IMG/VR virus record: IMGVR_UViG_3300025889_009691
Location: 1-64,000 of that record
DNA: 64,000 nucleotides
Source: a virus
Direction: 5' to 3' (one strand)
Part shown: positions 50,677-60,600 of the stretch, piece by piece
How the letters are laid out: the number at the start of each line of letters is the position of its first letter
Numbering within the stretch: the first letter of the stretch is position 1
Translations under genes and position numbers: made by a program
Notes under the pieces: generated by a model
What the model was told of the DNA's origin: nothing
Database searches by the model: none
The model's input: the letters and a program-made list of their open reading frames with translations, nothing else

Positions 50677-51189
50677 ATGAGCACAGAAAATGAAATTATT
50701 GAGGTTGCAGGTTCCGCACCTGCTGCCGCACAGAAAAAGGCCAGCAAGGTTACTTTGCTGGATCAGTTGAAGACGGAGATTGCTAAAGAAGTTACCCGTC
50801 CTGAGATTGAGATTCCTATTCCTGAGCGTAAGGGCGTTACTGTCCGTTACTCTCCTAACATTACAAACGACCAGTTGAAGGCTTGGCGTCGCAACTCTAC
50901 TAACCGCAAGACTGAAGAACTTGACTCAATTAAGTTCTCTTGTTATGTGGTTGGGCAGACTGTGACTGGCATTTTCTTCAACAACGAGCTTGTTCTGGAT
51001 GATGACGGGAATGCGATTACGTTTGCATCGCCGGTCGTTATGGAGATGACGGACACTGATCGTCCTTTGCCTGATGCTATCAGGGCGTTCTTTGCTGTTG
51101 ATCCACACCTTGAGAGCACCGCTCTTAAGATTCTTGACCATGCTGGTTATGGTGACGACGTGGACATGGAGGACCCTACGAAGGGCTAG
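50677..51189 (+). CDS. tail assembly chaperone (upstream product)
   Basis: A 170-residue protein: an Ala/Lys-rich start, EIPIPERKGVTVRYSPNITNDQLKAWRR, and a helical C-terminus ending DVDMEDPTKG. Its place just before the tape measure, with a short overlapping frame behind it, is the standard position of the G/GT tail chaperones that coat the tape measure during tail assembly. The last sense codons AAG GGC precede the stop, and slipping back one base joins the next frame. Confidence 0.78.
   Translation: MSTENEIIEVAGSAPAAAQKKASKVTLLDQLKTEIAKEVTRPEIEIPIPERKGVTVRYSPNITNDQLKAWRRNSTNRKTEELDSIKFSCYVVGQTVTGIFFNNELVLDDDGNAITFASPVVMEMTDTDRPLPDAIRAFFAVDPHLESTALKILDHAGYGDDVDMEDPTKG
51180..51186 (+). promoter_or_regulatory. 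predicted -1 frameshift site, tail chaperone
   Basis: GAAGGGC, read G AAG GGC before the TAG at 51187. It is close to the A AAG GGC slippery type. The -1 frame is open from 51156 to 51377, so the slip must fall between these points and the TAG. Confidence 0.55.
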
Positions 51190-51380
51190 TTGATAGCCTT
51201 TCGGAAGATGTCCGAATCAAATCAGCGGCCCGTCTAGGTGAAACGTTCCACGTTGACCCTATCCAGTTATTAGATTCCACGAATGATGAGTGGTTGATTC
51301 GTATGGCTTGTGCGCAGGCATTGGCTAGGGATCAGGCGGAAAGAGAAAGACAAAGAAAGGCCATGCAAGGTGGCTACTAA
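51180..51380 (+). CDS. tail assembly chaperone, frameshifted C-terminal extension
   Basis: Continuing in the -1 frame gives GLVDSLSEDVRIKSAARLGE, then VDPIQLLDSTNDEWLIRMACAQALARDQAERERQRKAM and a stop at 51378. The full -1 product would be about 234 residues. No start codon with a ribosome binding site serves this frame on its own; the only in-frame ATGs are late (51303, 51363). The Trp-Leu and basic helical end are usual for the T part of GT chaperones. Confidence 0.75.
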   Translation, partial: EGLVDSLSEDVRIKSAARLGETFHVDPIQLLDSTNDEWLIRMACAQALARDQAERERQRKAMQGGY

Positions 51381-51383
51381 GCA

Positions 51384-51431
51384 CCGGGGATTTCTGTAGA
51401 ATATCTATAGGAATTCCCGGTTCTTCTTTTT
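51384..51431 (+). terminator. long hairpin with T-tract between the chaperone and tape measure genes
   Basis: A 17-bp stem (CCGGGGATTTC ... GAATTCCCGG, three wobble pairs, 3-base loop, 51384-51420) is followed by TTCTTCTTTTT. It has terminator form, yet the tape measure follows with no obvious new promoter. It may act as a partial terminator setting chaperone-to-tape ratio. Confidence 0.8.
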
Positions 51432-51441
51432 AGGGGCAGTT

Positions 51442-54400
51442 ATGGCTGAAGCTAGAGAACGTGTTGTAATTGAGGTTGAGATCGATGCTGATATTAGCGG
51501 CGATCTTGCTGCTATTGAGCGTAGGTTGAAGGCGTTAGAGGATCGTCAGAACGCTTTGGGTCGTGCGACTCGTGGCGCTGCTAACGCTAACCGAGATTTT
51601 GATCGCACAAACCGTCGTCTAAATAAAACAGCTGATTCAAATACACGCAAGTTTGACCGGTTCCGTAAGGTAATGGACGGGTTTAAGAACGGCCTTATGA
51701 AGGTTACCGGAGTCTTAAAGAAATTTTTGATGACTTTTTCTAAGTTGTCGTTTATTGCGATTGCTGCTGAAATTGCTATTTTTTCGGCTGCGTTGTTAGC
51801 TGTTAAAGGCTTGTTAGTTAGTGGTAGGGTTGCTGTTAAAGGTTACCAGATAGCCCTTAAAGGTTTGTCAGCGGCGGCTGCTGGTGTTGCTACTGGTTTG
51901 GCGGTGGCGGCTGCGGCTATTAGAGAATTTCAGGAAGTGCAGCTTACGCCGTTCTTTGGTGGTGGTCAGCAAGGTGCTCGTGGTGCCCGTCAGTTAAGTC
52001 GTAGTTTTACTTCGCAGACTCGTTCGTTGTTGGGTGAGTCTACTGGGGCTGTTGCTGGTTCGTTTGCGCAGGCGGGCATTCGCCGTGGTAATGTTTTGGC
52101 TAACCAGTTGTTTAACTTGTCTGGCGGTGATGCTAAGGCGGTGCAGTCGTTGGCTGCGGCTTTTGCGTCTGCACAGAAGTCTGGCGATACGGCTGGCCTT
52201 ATTACGGCGTTGCAGGGTGCTAGGGGTTTTCGTGCTGAGTCTATTGCTGAGGGTGCGTCTTTAAGTAGTATTATTGGTACTGTTTCTAGAGGTGGTGCCA
52301 CGGCTGATGCGTTCCAGGGTTTGGGTGATGCTTTTGCGGGGACGTTTATTGGTACGTTGAAGGCTGAAGCCGAGTCGTTTAAAAGTATTTTTGCAAACAT
52401 TGGTGAGCCGTTACTGAAGCCGTTCCGTGATTCGTTTTTGCAGATTAGTCAGATTATTAAAAACGATGTGTTGGGTATTGCTCAGATTATGCGGGAGTTT
52501 GGCCCGGATTCGATGGCTCCTGCGTTGGTTGGTTTTACGGATGCGGTAAGTGAGTTTATTCGTTCTAACATTGTGCAGAATGTTAGCGATATTGCGGGTG
52601 CTGCTGATAAGTTTATTAACTTCTTTAGGTCTGTTGGTGATTTCTTTACTGGTTTTGGTGATTGGCTTCGTAGTTATGAGGGTGCTGCTGATGTTGTTAT
52701 GGACATGCTTAGGGCAATGTTTAGTAGTTCTGAGGGTGGGCTGTTTCGGTCTTTCTCAAATTTGCTTGAAGAGAACAGAGAGGCGTTTATTGCCTTTGGT
52801 GATGCCTTAGGTAATGTGATAAATGCATTTAAGCAGGGCTTTGCGCAAGGAAATAGTGGTTTCTTTAATGCTCTTCCGAGGCTGGTTGATACGTTGAATG
52901 TGGTGGCTACGAGTGTGTTGCCTAACTTGTTTGAAGTGTTTGGTGCTATGACGCCGCTGTTTGAGCGGTTCCCTGAGATTATTCGTGATATTACTGAAAC
53001 GCTTGGGCCTATGTTGGTGCGTATTTTTGAGGCGATGGAACCTATTTTTGATAAGTTACCTGATGCGTTCAAGGGATTGTTGAAGGTGTTGTCTGCTCTT
53101 GAGCCTCTTATCATGTTGTTGATTAAGGCTGTTGATTTGTTGGCTTCTGCTCTTCTCGCTATTCCGGGTGGGGATATGGTGTTGGGTCTTGGCGGCTTGT
53201 ATGCGTTTGGTAAGGGCAAGTCTGCCCTGAATGCTAGAAAAAATCCTGCCGCTGCAGCCCGTCGTGCCAATCGTGGTCCTAGCTTTTTCTCTCGTGGAGT
53301 TAGTGCCTTAGATGACACTATGTATAACAGAACTGGGCCTGTCGCTAACCGTTATCTAAATATGCGCACAAATCCTAATGGCATGTTTTCTGCGGGTACA
53401 AGCAAAGCTGCGTTTGCTTCAAAATTGTTAACTCCACTCGCTGGCGCTTTAGGTGCTAAAAACTTTTATGACGCATATCAGGCGGGTGTGGCAGAAGGGG
53501 GCGGAGGACGAAGCTCTAACGCCTTCGGCCTTGATCGTGGTCTTAGCATGGATGGTCTGAGGGGTATTTCTAATTACATGGAGAATGATCCTATTGGTGC
53601 TGGTTTTTCTGCTGCTGGTATGGCTGCCACTGCGGCTTTGTTTGGCGCAAATCCGGCTTTGGCTGCAGTGATAGGCGGCGGTGTGACTACTTATGGTGCC
53701 GGTAAGCAAGCCCTGAGTCAAGGTTCGTCTATGGGAAACACACTTACAGGCATTGCAGGGTCCACGGTTATGGGTGCCGGTTTAGGGCAAATGCTGATTC
53801 CGATTCCCGGTGTAGGCGCATTAATAGGTGCGGGTGCGGGTGCTATTGCTGGCACTATTGCGTTTGGCGGCACGCATGTGCTTCAATCGATGGGCTTCTT
53901 GGGCGGCACAAAAGGTGATAGGCAAAGACAACGAAACGAAGATTTCGCAGCAGGCATGTCAACAAACCTGTCATCGATTGCGGCTAACGGCGGAACCGAC
54001 GCACAGTTCATGGAAGCACAATCGTTGTTACAAAGCGCTGAAGCAGCCATGATGGCAGGCATGACCGCAGAAGGTTTCACTGAAGGCGACACGAACGCTA
54101 TGAGAACGTTCCTTATGCAAGCTCAAAGTTCTGGGCTGTTAGCGGGCACAGAGTTCGCTAATATGGACTTTACGCAAATGCATTTAGATGACTTTATTCA
54201 GAATGAACTTGGTGGCGTAATGGATTCGTTAACAAAGACGATTGAATCTGAAACTGCTCGTCGCCAACGTGAGGAAGAAGAAAGACTCCGCAAGATCAAT
54301 ATTGCTGTTGGTGACTTGTCTGAAACGTTAGAGGTTTCTCGTGGCGAAATTGAACGGTTTGTTTCAGAGTTTGGTATTGCGTTGGATACAGCAAACTTGG

Positions 54401-55281
54401 CGGGTGTTGAAACTCTCTTTGAGTTGTATAACGCTCCTATGATTGATTTGGCTCAAGGTTTCTTGCCTGACCTTACCACGACTACTGCTTATGGTATGGA
54501 AGCGAAAGCTAGTGCAAACGCTGCGTTAAATGCGTTGGCTGATGCAGATAAACTAGGCCAGTATAACACTGCTGATTTGCAGCAGTTTATCAGTGACTAT
54601 ACTTCTACGGAGGTTGCGTTTGGTGGTAACGCTGCTGTTTCTGGTTTGTCTGCGATTATGGAGTTGAAGCGTCAGGTAGAAACTGGCGGTTTGAGTGAAG
54701 AGTTTGCCTCCATGTTTAACCTTGATGAGTTGTTGGCTAGTACTGCCCTAGAGATGGCCACGACGTTTGGTGTTCCGGTTGAGAACATAATGGCTGCGAT
54801 TGAAACGGGTAATGTTGATAACGTGACGGCTTACCTTGAGGAGACTGATAGGACGAGAGAGATTGCTCGTGCGGGCGTGTTTGGTACGGGAACTTATGGT
54901 CAGCAGCAGGCGTATCTTGATGAGAACGCTGCTTCTTTGGTTCAGGATTCTAGGTTCCGTGAGATTTTGATGAATTCGTATGATATGTTCTCTGGTATGG
55001 AGGACGCTGATATCGCTATGATGCAGCGGGGCGGTCTTGATTATGAGCAGATTTTGCGGAGCGCAGCTGAGGAAGGTAGTTTGCCTGCGATTATGCAGCA
55101 GTACCTTTCAGAGGTGGGCAACGATAATGATGCGAGCCTTGCAGCGCTGCAGGCGATTGAGACTGCAATTGAGGGGGTTGCTCCGATGGTTTCATTGAAT
55201 GGTGAACCTGCAACACGAGTTTCTCAGAATGGTTCAGAGTACTCTTTCACTATAAACGTCGCACCAGTTTCAACTGAGTAA
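51442..55281 (+). CDS. tape measure protein
   Basis: A 1,279-residue protein after AGGGG. The N-terminus is coiled-coil (LAAIERRLKALEDRQNALG), then come hydrophobic segments at about 95-160, long helical repeats, a glycine/alanine-rich membrane-like region at about 700-810 (AGMAATAALFGANPALAAVIGGG; GVGALIGAGAGAIAGTIAFGG), and a C-terminal helical and beta end. Length sets tail length, about 190 nm by the usual 0.15 nm per residue. The basic start may contact the chaperones. The hydrophobic segments probably enter the host membrane at ejection. Confidence 0.92.
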   Translation: MAEARERVVIEVEIDADISGDLAAIERRLKALEDRQNALGRATRGAANANRDFDRTNRRLNKTADSNTRKFDRFRKVMDGFKNGLMKVTGVLKKFLMTFSKLSFIAIAAEIAIFSAALLAVKGLLVSGRVAVKGYQIALKGLSAAAAGVATGLAVAAAAIREFQEVQLTPFFGGGQQGARGARQLSRSFTSQTRSLLGESTGAVAGSFAQAGIRRGNVLANQLFNLSGGDAKAVQSLAAAFASAQKSGDTAGLITALQGARGFRAESIAEGASLSSIIGTVSRGGATADAFQGLGDAFAGTFIGTLKAEAESFKSIFANIGEPLLKPFRDSFLQISQIIKNDVLGIAQIMREFGPDSMAPALVGFTDAVSEFIRSNIVQNVSDIAGAADKFINFFRSVGDFFTGFGDWLRSYEGAADVVMDMLRAMFSSSEGGLFRSFSNLLEENREAFIAFGDALGNVINAFKQGFAQGNSGFFNALPRLVDTLNVVATSVLPNLFEVFGAMTPLFERFPEIIRDITETLGPMLVRIFEAMEPIFDKLPDAFKGLLKVLSALEPLIMLLIKAVDLLASALLAIPGGDMVLGLGGLYAFGKGKSALNARKNPAAAARRANRGPSFFSRGVSALDDTMYNRTGPVANRYLNMRTNPNGMFSAGTSKAAFASKLLTPLAGALGAKNFYDAYQAGVAEGGGGRSSNAFGLDRGLSMDGLRGISNYMENDPIGAGFSAAGMAATAALFGANPALAAVIGGGVTTYGAGKQALSQGSSMGNTLTGIAGSTVMGAGLGQMLIPIPGVGALIGAGAGAIAGTIAFGGTHVLQSMGFLGGTKGDRQRQRNEDFAAGMSTNLSSIAANGGTDAQFMEAQSLLQSAEAAMMAGMTAEGFTEGDTNAMRTFLMQAQSSGLLAGTEFANMDFTQMHLDDFIQNELGGVMDSLTKTIESETARRQREEEERLRKINIAVGDLSETLEVSRGEIERFVSEFGIALDTANLAGVETLFELYNAPMIDLAQGFLPDLTTTTAYGMEAKASANAALNALADADKLGQYNTADLQQFISDYTSTEVAFGGNAAVSGLSAIMELKRQVETGGLSEEFASMFNLDELLASTALEMATTFGVPVENIMAAIETGNVDNVTAYLEETDRTREIARAGVFGTGTYGQQQAYLDENAASLVQDSRFREILMNSYDMFSGMEDADIAMMQRGGLDYEQILRSAAEEGSLPAIMQQYLSEVGNDNDASLAALQAIETAIEGVAPMVSLNGEPATRVSQNGSEYSFTINVAPVSTE

Positions 55282-55298
55282 AGTAAAGGGTAAAGATT

Positions 55299-56171
55299 AT
55301 GGCAGCAAGTACAATTATAGCTTTATCGGGAAACCCGATTGCGTTTCCTGAGTGGACTACGGTTGATGTTAAGCGTGCGATTTTGCGTGCAAGTACCTCA
55401 AGGGGGCCGAGCGGTACACCGCCGGACCCGGAGCCGCTACTGGCCCGTGCGGTATCAGCACCACGAGACCGTCTTTCGGCTCCGTTCGAAACGCTTGACG
55501 CTGAAGAAGCTCCTGCAGAGGAACCGCTGCCAGAGTTCTTGGAAGTAGTGTTTCCGTTTGGTCCACAAAACTTACAGCACCAAAACTATGGCGGAACTTA
55601 CCAGCAAATTCAGCGACCCTACCTTAAACCGTTAAACGTCTATTCAACTCCACAGTTGCGTACTGTCACGTTTAATGCGGTCATTGCTCACCGCCCAAGC
55701 GGCGGCATGTCGGTTGGACCTCTGAACGAAGACGGCGATTCGGTACAGGGTGTTGTTGACACGTTAGAGCAAATTGCTAGTTCTGGTTTTCCATGTGAGT
55801 TTATTTACGGTACGCAGGCTTTGCCGTTTTTGTCGTTCTTGACACAATTTTCGTATACGGTTAAGTATCGTAATAAAGATGGTGAGCCTTTACGTATTGA
55901 GGCTAGTATTCAGTTGACTGAGCGGGTGGAGTATAGGCCGTTGACGGAGGAGTTGCCGTTGATTGAAAGACCTCCTAAAGCGGTGGGGGTTGGATCACCT
56001 CCTCCTGCTGACCCGTTAAATTATGCTGATCTTGCTGTAAAATACGGTCAAGATGCGGCGGAGATGGAGGCATTTTTAATAGATGTTTCCGTAACAGCCA
56101 CCACACAATACGGTTTAAGCGATACAGAGGCTTACGAAACACTCGCTAGCATTGGCGAACTAGCGTTTTAA
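55299..56171 (+). CDS. tail/baseplate protein (tube-end or LysM-like type)
   Basis: A 290-residue protein after AAAGGG. LPEFLEVVFPFGPQNLQHQNYG and LNVYSTPQLRTVTFNAVI, then a FSYTVKYRNKDGEPLRIEASIQLTERVEYRP strand region, look like the proteins that join the tube to the baseplate in contractile systems. It lies between the tape measure and the hub gene, where such proteins are found. Exact family not recognised. Confidence 0.62.
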   Translation: MAASTIIALSGNPIAFPEWTTVDVKRAILRASTSRGPSGTPPDPEPLLARAVSAPRDRLSAPFETLDAEEAPAEEPLPEFLEVVFPFGPQNLQHQNYGGTYQQIQRPYLKPLNVYSTPQLRTVTFNAVIAHRPSGGMSVGPLNEDGDSVQGVVDTLEQIASSGFPCEFIYGTQALPFLSFLTQFSYTVKYRNKDGEPLRIEASIQLTERVEYRPLTEELPLIERPPKAVGVGSPPPADPLNYADLAVKYGQDAAEMEAFLIDVSVTATTQYGLSDTEAYETLASIGELAF

Positions 56172-56179
56172 GGTTAAAT

Positions 56180-57643
56180 ATGAACTTTTTACCTCTAGAC
56201 AGTCTACTCATCGGTGAACTTGACGAAACCGAACTGAAAGAAATCAAAGAAGGCATCATGAACCTATCTATTGATCTCACAAGCAAAATGGTAAGCGAGC
56301 TAAAGTTCACAGTCTACGACAACAACTTTAACATGTTTACCAACAACTACTTTATCATTGGGCGAAGAGTTACTTTCCTTAATGAAGAGTACGAAATTGC
56401 TGAAGCGTCGCTAAACTTCAATGCCCGCAACCGCAACATTACAGTTCGTGCAAGGTCACGAGCAACAGAACAGATGCGGAAAGATAAAGGCGCAAAGTCG
56501 TTTGGTAACATTTCGCCTTCAATTTTTGCTGCCAACATGGCTGAAAAGTTTGGGTTGCAAATTTTTGCTGAAGATAGTCCACGGAAAGCGATCAAACGAG
56601 AAGCTTCGGAGAATAAAGAAGAGTCTACGTGGGATGTTCTTGTTCGGTTGGCTAGAGAGTTAGAGTTTATGTGTTTTGAGGCTAGAGGGGTGTTGTTCTT
56701 TGCGTCTCAGGATTTTATTGCGGATCATGCTCCTGAGGTTACTATTTCGACTCCTCCGTTTCAAATTAACACATATGGTGAGTTGGATTATTCTAGGATT
56801 TCGGGTGAGAATCCGTTGGAGGCTACTTCGCTTGATTTTAAAGCTTCGCAGGATGAGGAGAAGCCTTATAATGGTTCTTTGTCGTTGTTGACGAATGCTA
56901 CTAGTAGGTCTTTTTATCCGGGTGTGGTTGTTAAGCTTCCAGATTTGACTGCAAAGTATGGTAATCCTCGTTTGATGGTTGAGCGTGTGAGTGTGGAGGC
57001 TGGTGTTGATAAGTTGGTGAGGATTACTTGTTCGTCTGTTGATTCGTTAGAGGAGCTTGAGTGTAAGTTGAAAACATTTGAGAGGGGTGCGTCTGGTGAT
57101 TGTGTTAAGCGTATTCAGCGTGCTGTTAAAACTCAGGTTGATGGGAAGTTTGGTCCGGCTACGGAGGCGGCGGTGAAGCGGTTCCAGGCGTATGTTGGTT
57201 TGCCTGAGACTGGTGTTGTGGATGCTGCGACGTGGGATAAGATTGAGAGCACTACGGTTGATTTCCCGTTGCAGACGAGTAGTGGCATTACGAGTCGCTC
57301 AGCTAGTACGTCTACTACGGATGATGGTGGGGTTTCAGAAGCGGAACGGCTGGCAGCTGCTAGAAGGCGGCAAACTGAATTGGAAGATCGTGAGAGGAGA
57401 TTACGTTCGCCGGGTATTACAGCAACTAAAAAAGTATTGTCTCCTACGGACGCTGAAATTGAAGCGGGTGTTCTTAGAGTAAAGAAGGCTGCTAGTGCGA
57501 TTGTGGACAATTTCTTGGAGATTGTGTCCCCGCCTCGAACGAATCCTACGGTACCGAATGAGGTATTAACTGACTTTTGGAATAGTCCACAGGGTATCGC
57601 TTTGGCTGAACACCACAAAGAAAAAGGGAACATACTACCTTAG
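56180..57643 (+). CDS. baseplate hub protein with inserted peptidoglycan-binding domain
   Basis: A 487-residue protein. The N-terminal half has the hub/gpD-like sequence: LSIDLTSKMVSELKFTVYD, NITVRARSRATEQMRKDKG, NMAEKFGLQIFAED, ESTWDVLVRLARELEFMCFEARGVLFF. A peptidoglycan-binding type 1 repeat follows at about 300-355 (FERGASGDCVKRIQRAV, VDGKFGPATEAAVKRFQ, VVDAATWDKI). The C-terminus is charged and helical. The wall-binding domain would help the tail dock on peptidoglycan during penetration (inference). Confidence 0.78.
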   Translation: MNFLPLDSLLIGELDETELKEIKEGIMNLSIDLTSKMVSELKFTVYDNNFNMFTNNYFIIGRRVTFLNEEYEIAEASLNFNARNRNITVRARSRATEQMRKDKGAKSFGNISPSIFAANMAEKFGLQIFAEDSPRKAIKREASENKEESTWDVLVRLARELEFMCFEARGVLFFASQDFIADHAPEVTISTPPFQINTYGELDYSRISGENPLEATSLDFKASQDEEKPYNGSLSLLTNATSRSFYPGVVVKLPDLTAKYGNPRLMVERVSVEAGVDKLVRITCSSVDSLEELECKLKTFERGASGDCVKRIQRAVKTQVDGKFGPATEAAVKRFQAYVGLPETGVVDAATWDKIESTTVDFPLQTSSGITSRSASTSTTDDGGVSEAERLAAARRRQTELEDRERRLRSPGITATKKVLSPTDAEIEAGVLRVKKAASAIVDNFLEIVSPPRTNPTVPNEVLTDFWNSPQGIALAEHHKEKGNILP

Positions 57644-57656
57644 GATAGATTGAATT

Positions 57657-60600
57657 ATGGTTTCTAGAGCAATAAACACAGCATACTCTACAGGCGGCGG
57701 CGCTAACGGTCTTTGGCGTGCCATCGTACAAGCAGTAAACGACAACTCTCTTAACGTTACTATTCCACGTTTGGGTCAAAACAACGTGTACGAAAACGTG
57801 CCGTATATTGGTTTCACTCCGCAGGTTGGTGACCGTATTTGGGTTGGGTTTATTGAGGGTCGTTCTTTTGAGCCTGTGGCGTTTGTTGGCGCTAATAACA
57901 CTTCTGGTGATCCCGCAGAGGCTGATATAACAGAGGTGATCGCTGGGCTTGGTTTAAGCGGCGGAGGCGATACTGGTTCGGTTACGATTGACTTTGAACC
58001 AAGCGAACTCACAACCGTGACATTAGCATACGACGACAAAGTAGTCATCAGTGATGACAGCGATAGCGGCGAACCTAAGCTCGTTCCTATCTCTGAAGTG
58101 ATCACAACCGCTAATGGTGACGGCGGCGAGCCTATCGGTCATGAAGACAAATCCGAGAGCGTTATCTCTTTTGATTATTCCACGAGAACTTTTACGATTG
58201 CCCCCGTAAGCGACAGTTATGTGGTTTGGTGTGCCGGTCAGAAGTTTGTTAAGACAGATTCTGAGAGCGTAGTTATCGGTAGTTCTTCGGATTTGTACTA
58301 CATTTCGTTTGACGCTGAAGGCGTGTTGCAGGCTACTACGACATTTTACCAGTGGGATTCGGAAACCCCTACTGCTTACATTCATTACAACTCTGGTGAG
58401 CCTGCTAAGTACATGCTGTTTGATGAGCGGCACGGTATTGTTTTGGATTGGCAGACGCATGAGTATTTGCATCGAACCCGTGGAGCGGCGATTGCTAATG
58501 GCTTTGATGCGTCTAATTTTGATGTTTCTACACAGAATGGTAGCACTGACGATCAGGCGTATATTGATATTGCTGATGGTACGTTCTTTGATGAGGACTT
58601 GCAGGTAGATATTGTTCATTCTAATACTCCCACGGCGAATACGTGGGAGCAAGATTTGCAGGGGCCTGCTCAGATTCCTGTGTTTTATCAGAGCGGCACG
58701 ACTGGGTGGACTTATGATGCTCCAACTAACTTCCCTTTGAAGTATGGTGGTACTCCTAGTCCGACTTATAATTTGAATTCTGGTGGCACGTGGAGCACTC
58801 CTGAGATCACTTCAAACAATTATGGTATCAGTTGGATCGTGGCAACTAACCAGTTGAATTATCCTGTGATTGCGATTATGGGTCAGGATTATTACACGAA
58901 TGTGGGTGATGCTGAGGCGGTGACTTGGGATTCAATGAATCTTGACGATTTGCCTGTGGTTGAGTTGCGGGTATTGTATAAGGTTATTTATCGTGCTTCT
59001 GGGTCGAACACTCCGGGCGCTTATTTTGTTGAGGTTGATGATTATCGTAGGGCGTTGTCGTCTGCTACGAGTACTGCTGCGGCTGTGGTGGATCATGGTA
59101 ATTTGACTGGTTTGGGTGATGATGATCATACGCAGTATTTGTTGGTTGATGGTTCTCGTGATGCTGTTGAGTTGACGGTTACTGGTGATCTTGTGGTTGA
59201 TACGGACACGTTGCATGTGGATGCAACGAATGATCGTGTTGGTATCGGCACTACGTCTCCTGCTGCGGCTCTTGATGTGGCAGCGACTGGGGCGGATGCT
59301 GTTCACCTTCATGGTCAGGTTCGTATTGATGGCGCTGACCCTAGCCGTTTGACTATTGGTGCGAAGGATTCAAGCAACCTCTGGAATCTGGACAACAACA
59401 ACGGGACGCTTCGGATTTTCCGTGAAAACTGGGCTGCTTCGGGCACTGGCTCAAGCGGTAGCACCAAAATCACCATAACCGATGACGGTGATGTGGCGTT
59501 TGATACGGACACGTTGTTTGTGGATGCAACGAATGATCGTGTGGGTATCAACACTACCTCTGTGACTGCTGGTCATGTTTTGGAGACAAGAGGAGCAGTC
59601 CTCATCTCGTCTACGGCTGGCGTTGGCAACACGCACTTCCCGTTCACCGACGGACGGTTCTATTACACCGCCGACCCGGAGACGGGCGGCACAGGTGACC
59701 ATGTGTTCCGTCATTACAGTGGTGGTTCGTATGTAGAGCAGATGCGGATTTTGGAGGGTGGCAAGGTCGGCATCGGCACTAATTCGCCTGTTGCCGGGTT
59801 GGATATTGCTACGACTGCTGGCGACACATGGACGACTAACGGTTGGGATTCGGGCCTGATTCTCAACGCAGCTTCGGCGCTGCGTTGGCGGACCGCCAAC
59901 GGTGTCGATTGGGGAATCGGCAACTCCGGCTCGACCCTCTACTTCATGTCGTCTACGAGTTCTACTACGGGTGCGGCTGCTGATTATCGGATGGTCATAA
60001 ACGGAAGCGGTCAGGTGGGCATTGGCACCACGGCGCCTACTGCGGGTTATGAGTTGGACGTTATCGGAGATGGCCGGTTCAGCAGCAGTGTCTACGCACA
60101 GCTCCACAACTCAAACAGCAACCAATCACGAGACAAGCTGCGGGTGTGGGATAGCTCTCCGTTTACCATTGGTATGAAGACCGGCTACTCGTTCGGATAC
60201 CTCGGCGGTGTGACCACCGGCACCGATTACGCCATGTCGTTCCAGATGAGTAACAACGCTAACCGTGGCTGGTGGTGGGGCGATACTGGTCACACCGACG
60301 CTCAAGGTGCGATGTCGCTGACGACGCAAGGACAGCTCTACGTTGCCACTCGTATTCATGTCGGTGGTGGCGAGTCAAGGACCGATCCGCTGACGACGTA
60401 CAACTTCGTCAACAGTGGCACGTCGTACCTGTACGGCAATGTTTCAGCACCCGGCATTTACAATCTCACGACAGTAGCGACCACGCCATACATCCATTTG
60501 AGTTCAGGCACCTACGCCTACAAGCTTTACCGCTCAACCTCGACGCTTGCGTCCAAGCGGAACATCGAAGAGTTGAGCGACACTTACGCCGACCTCATGC

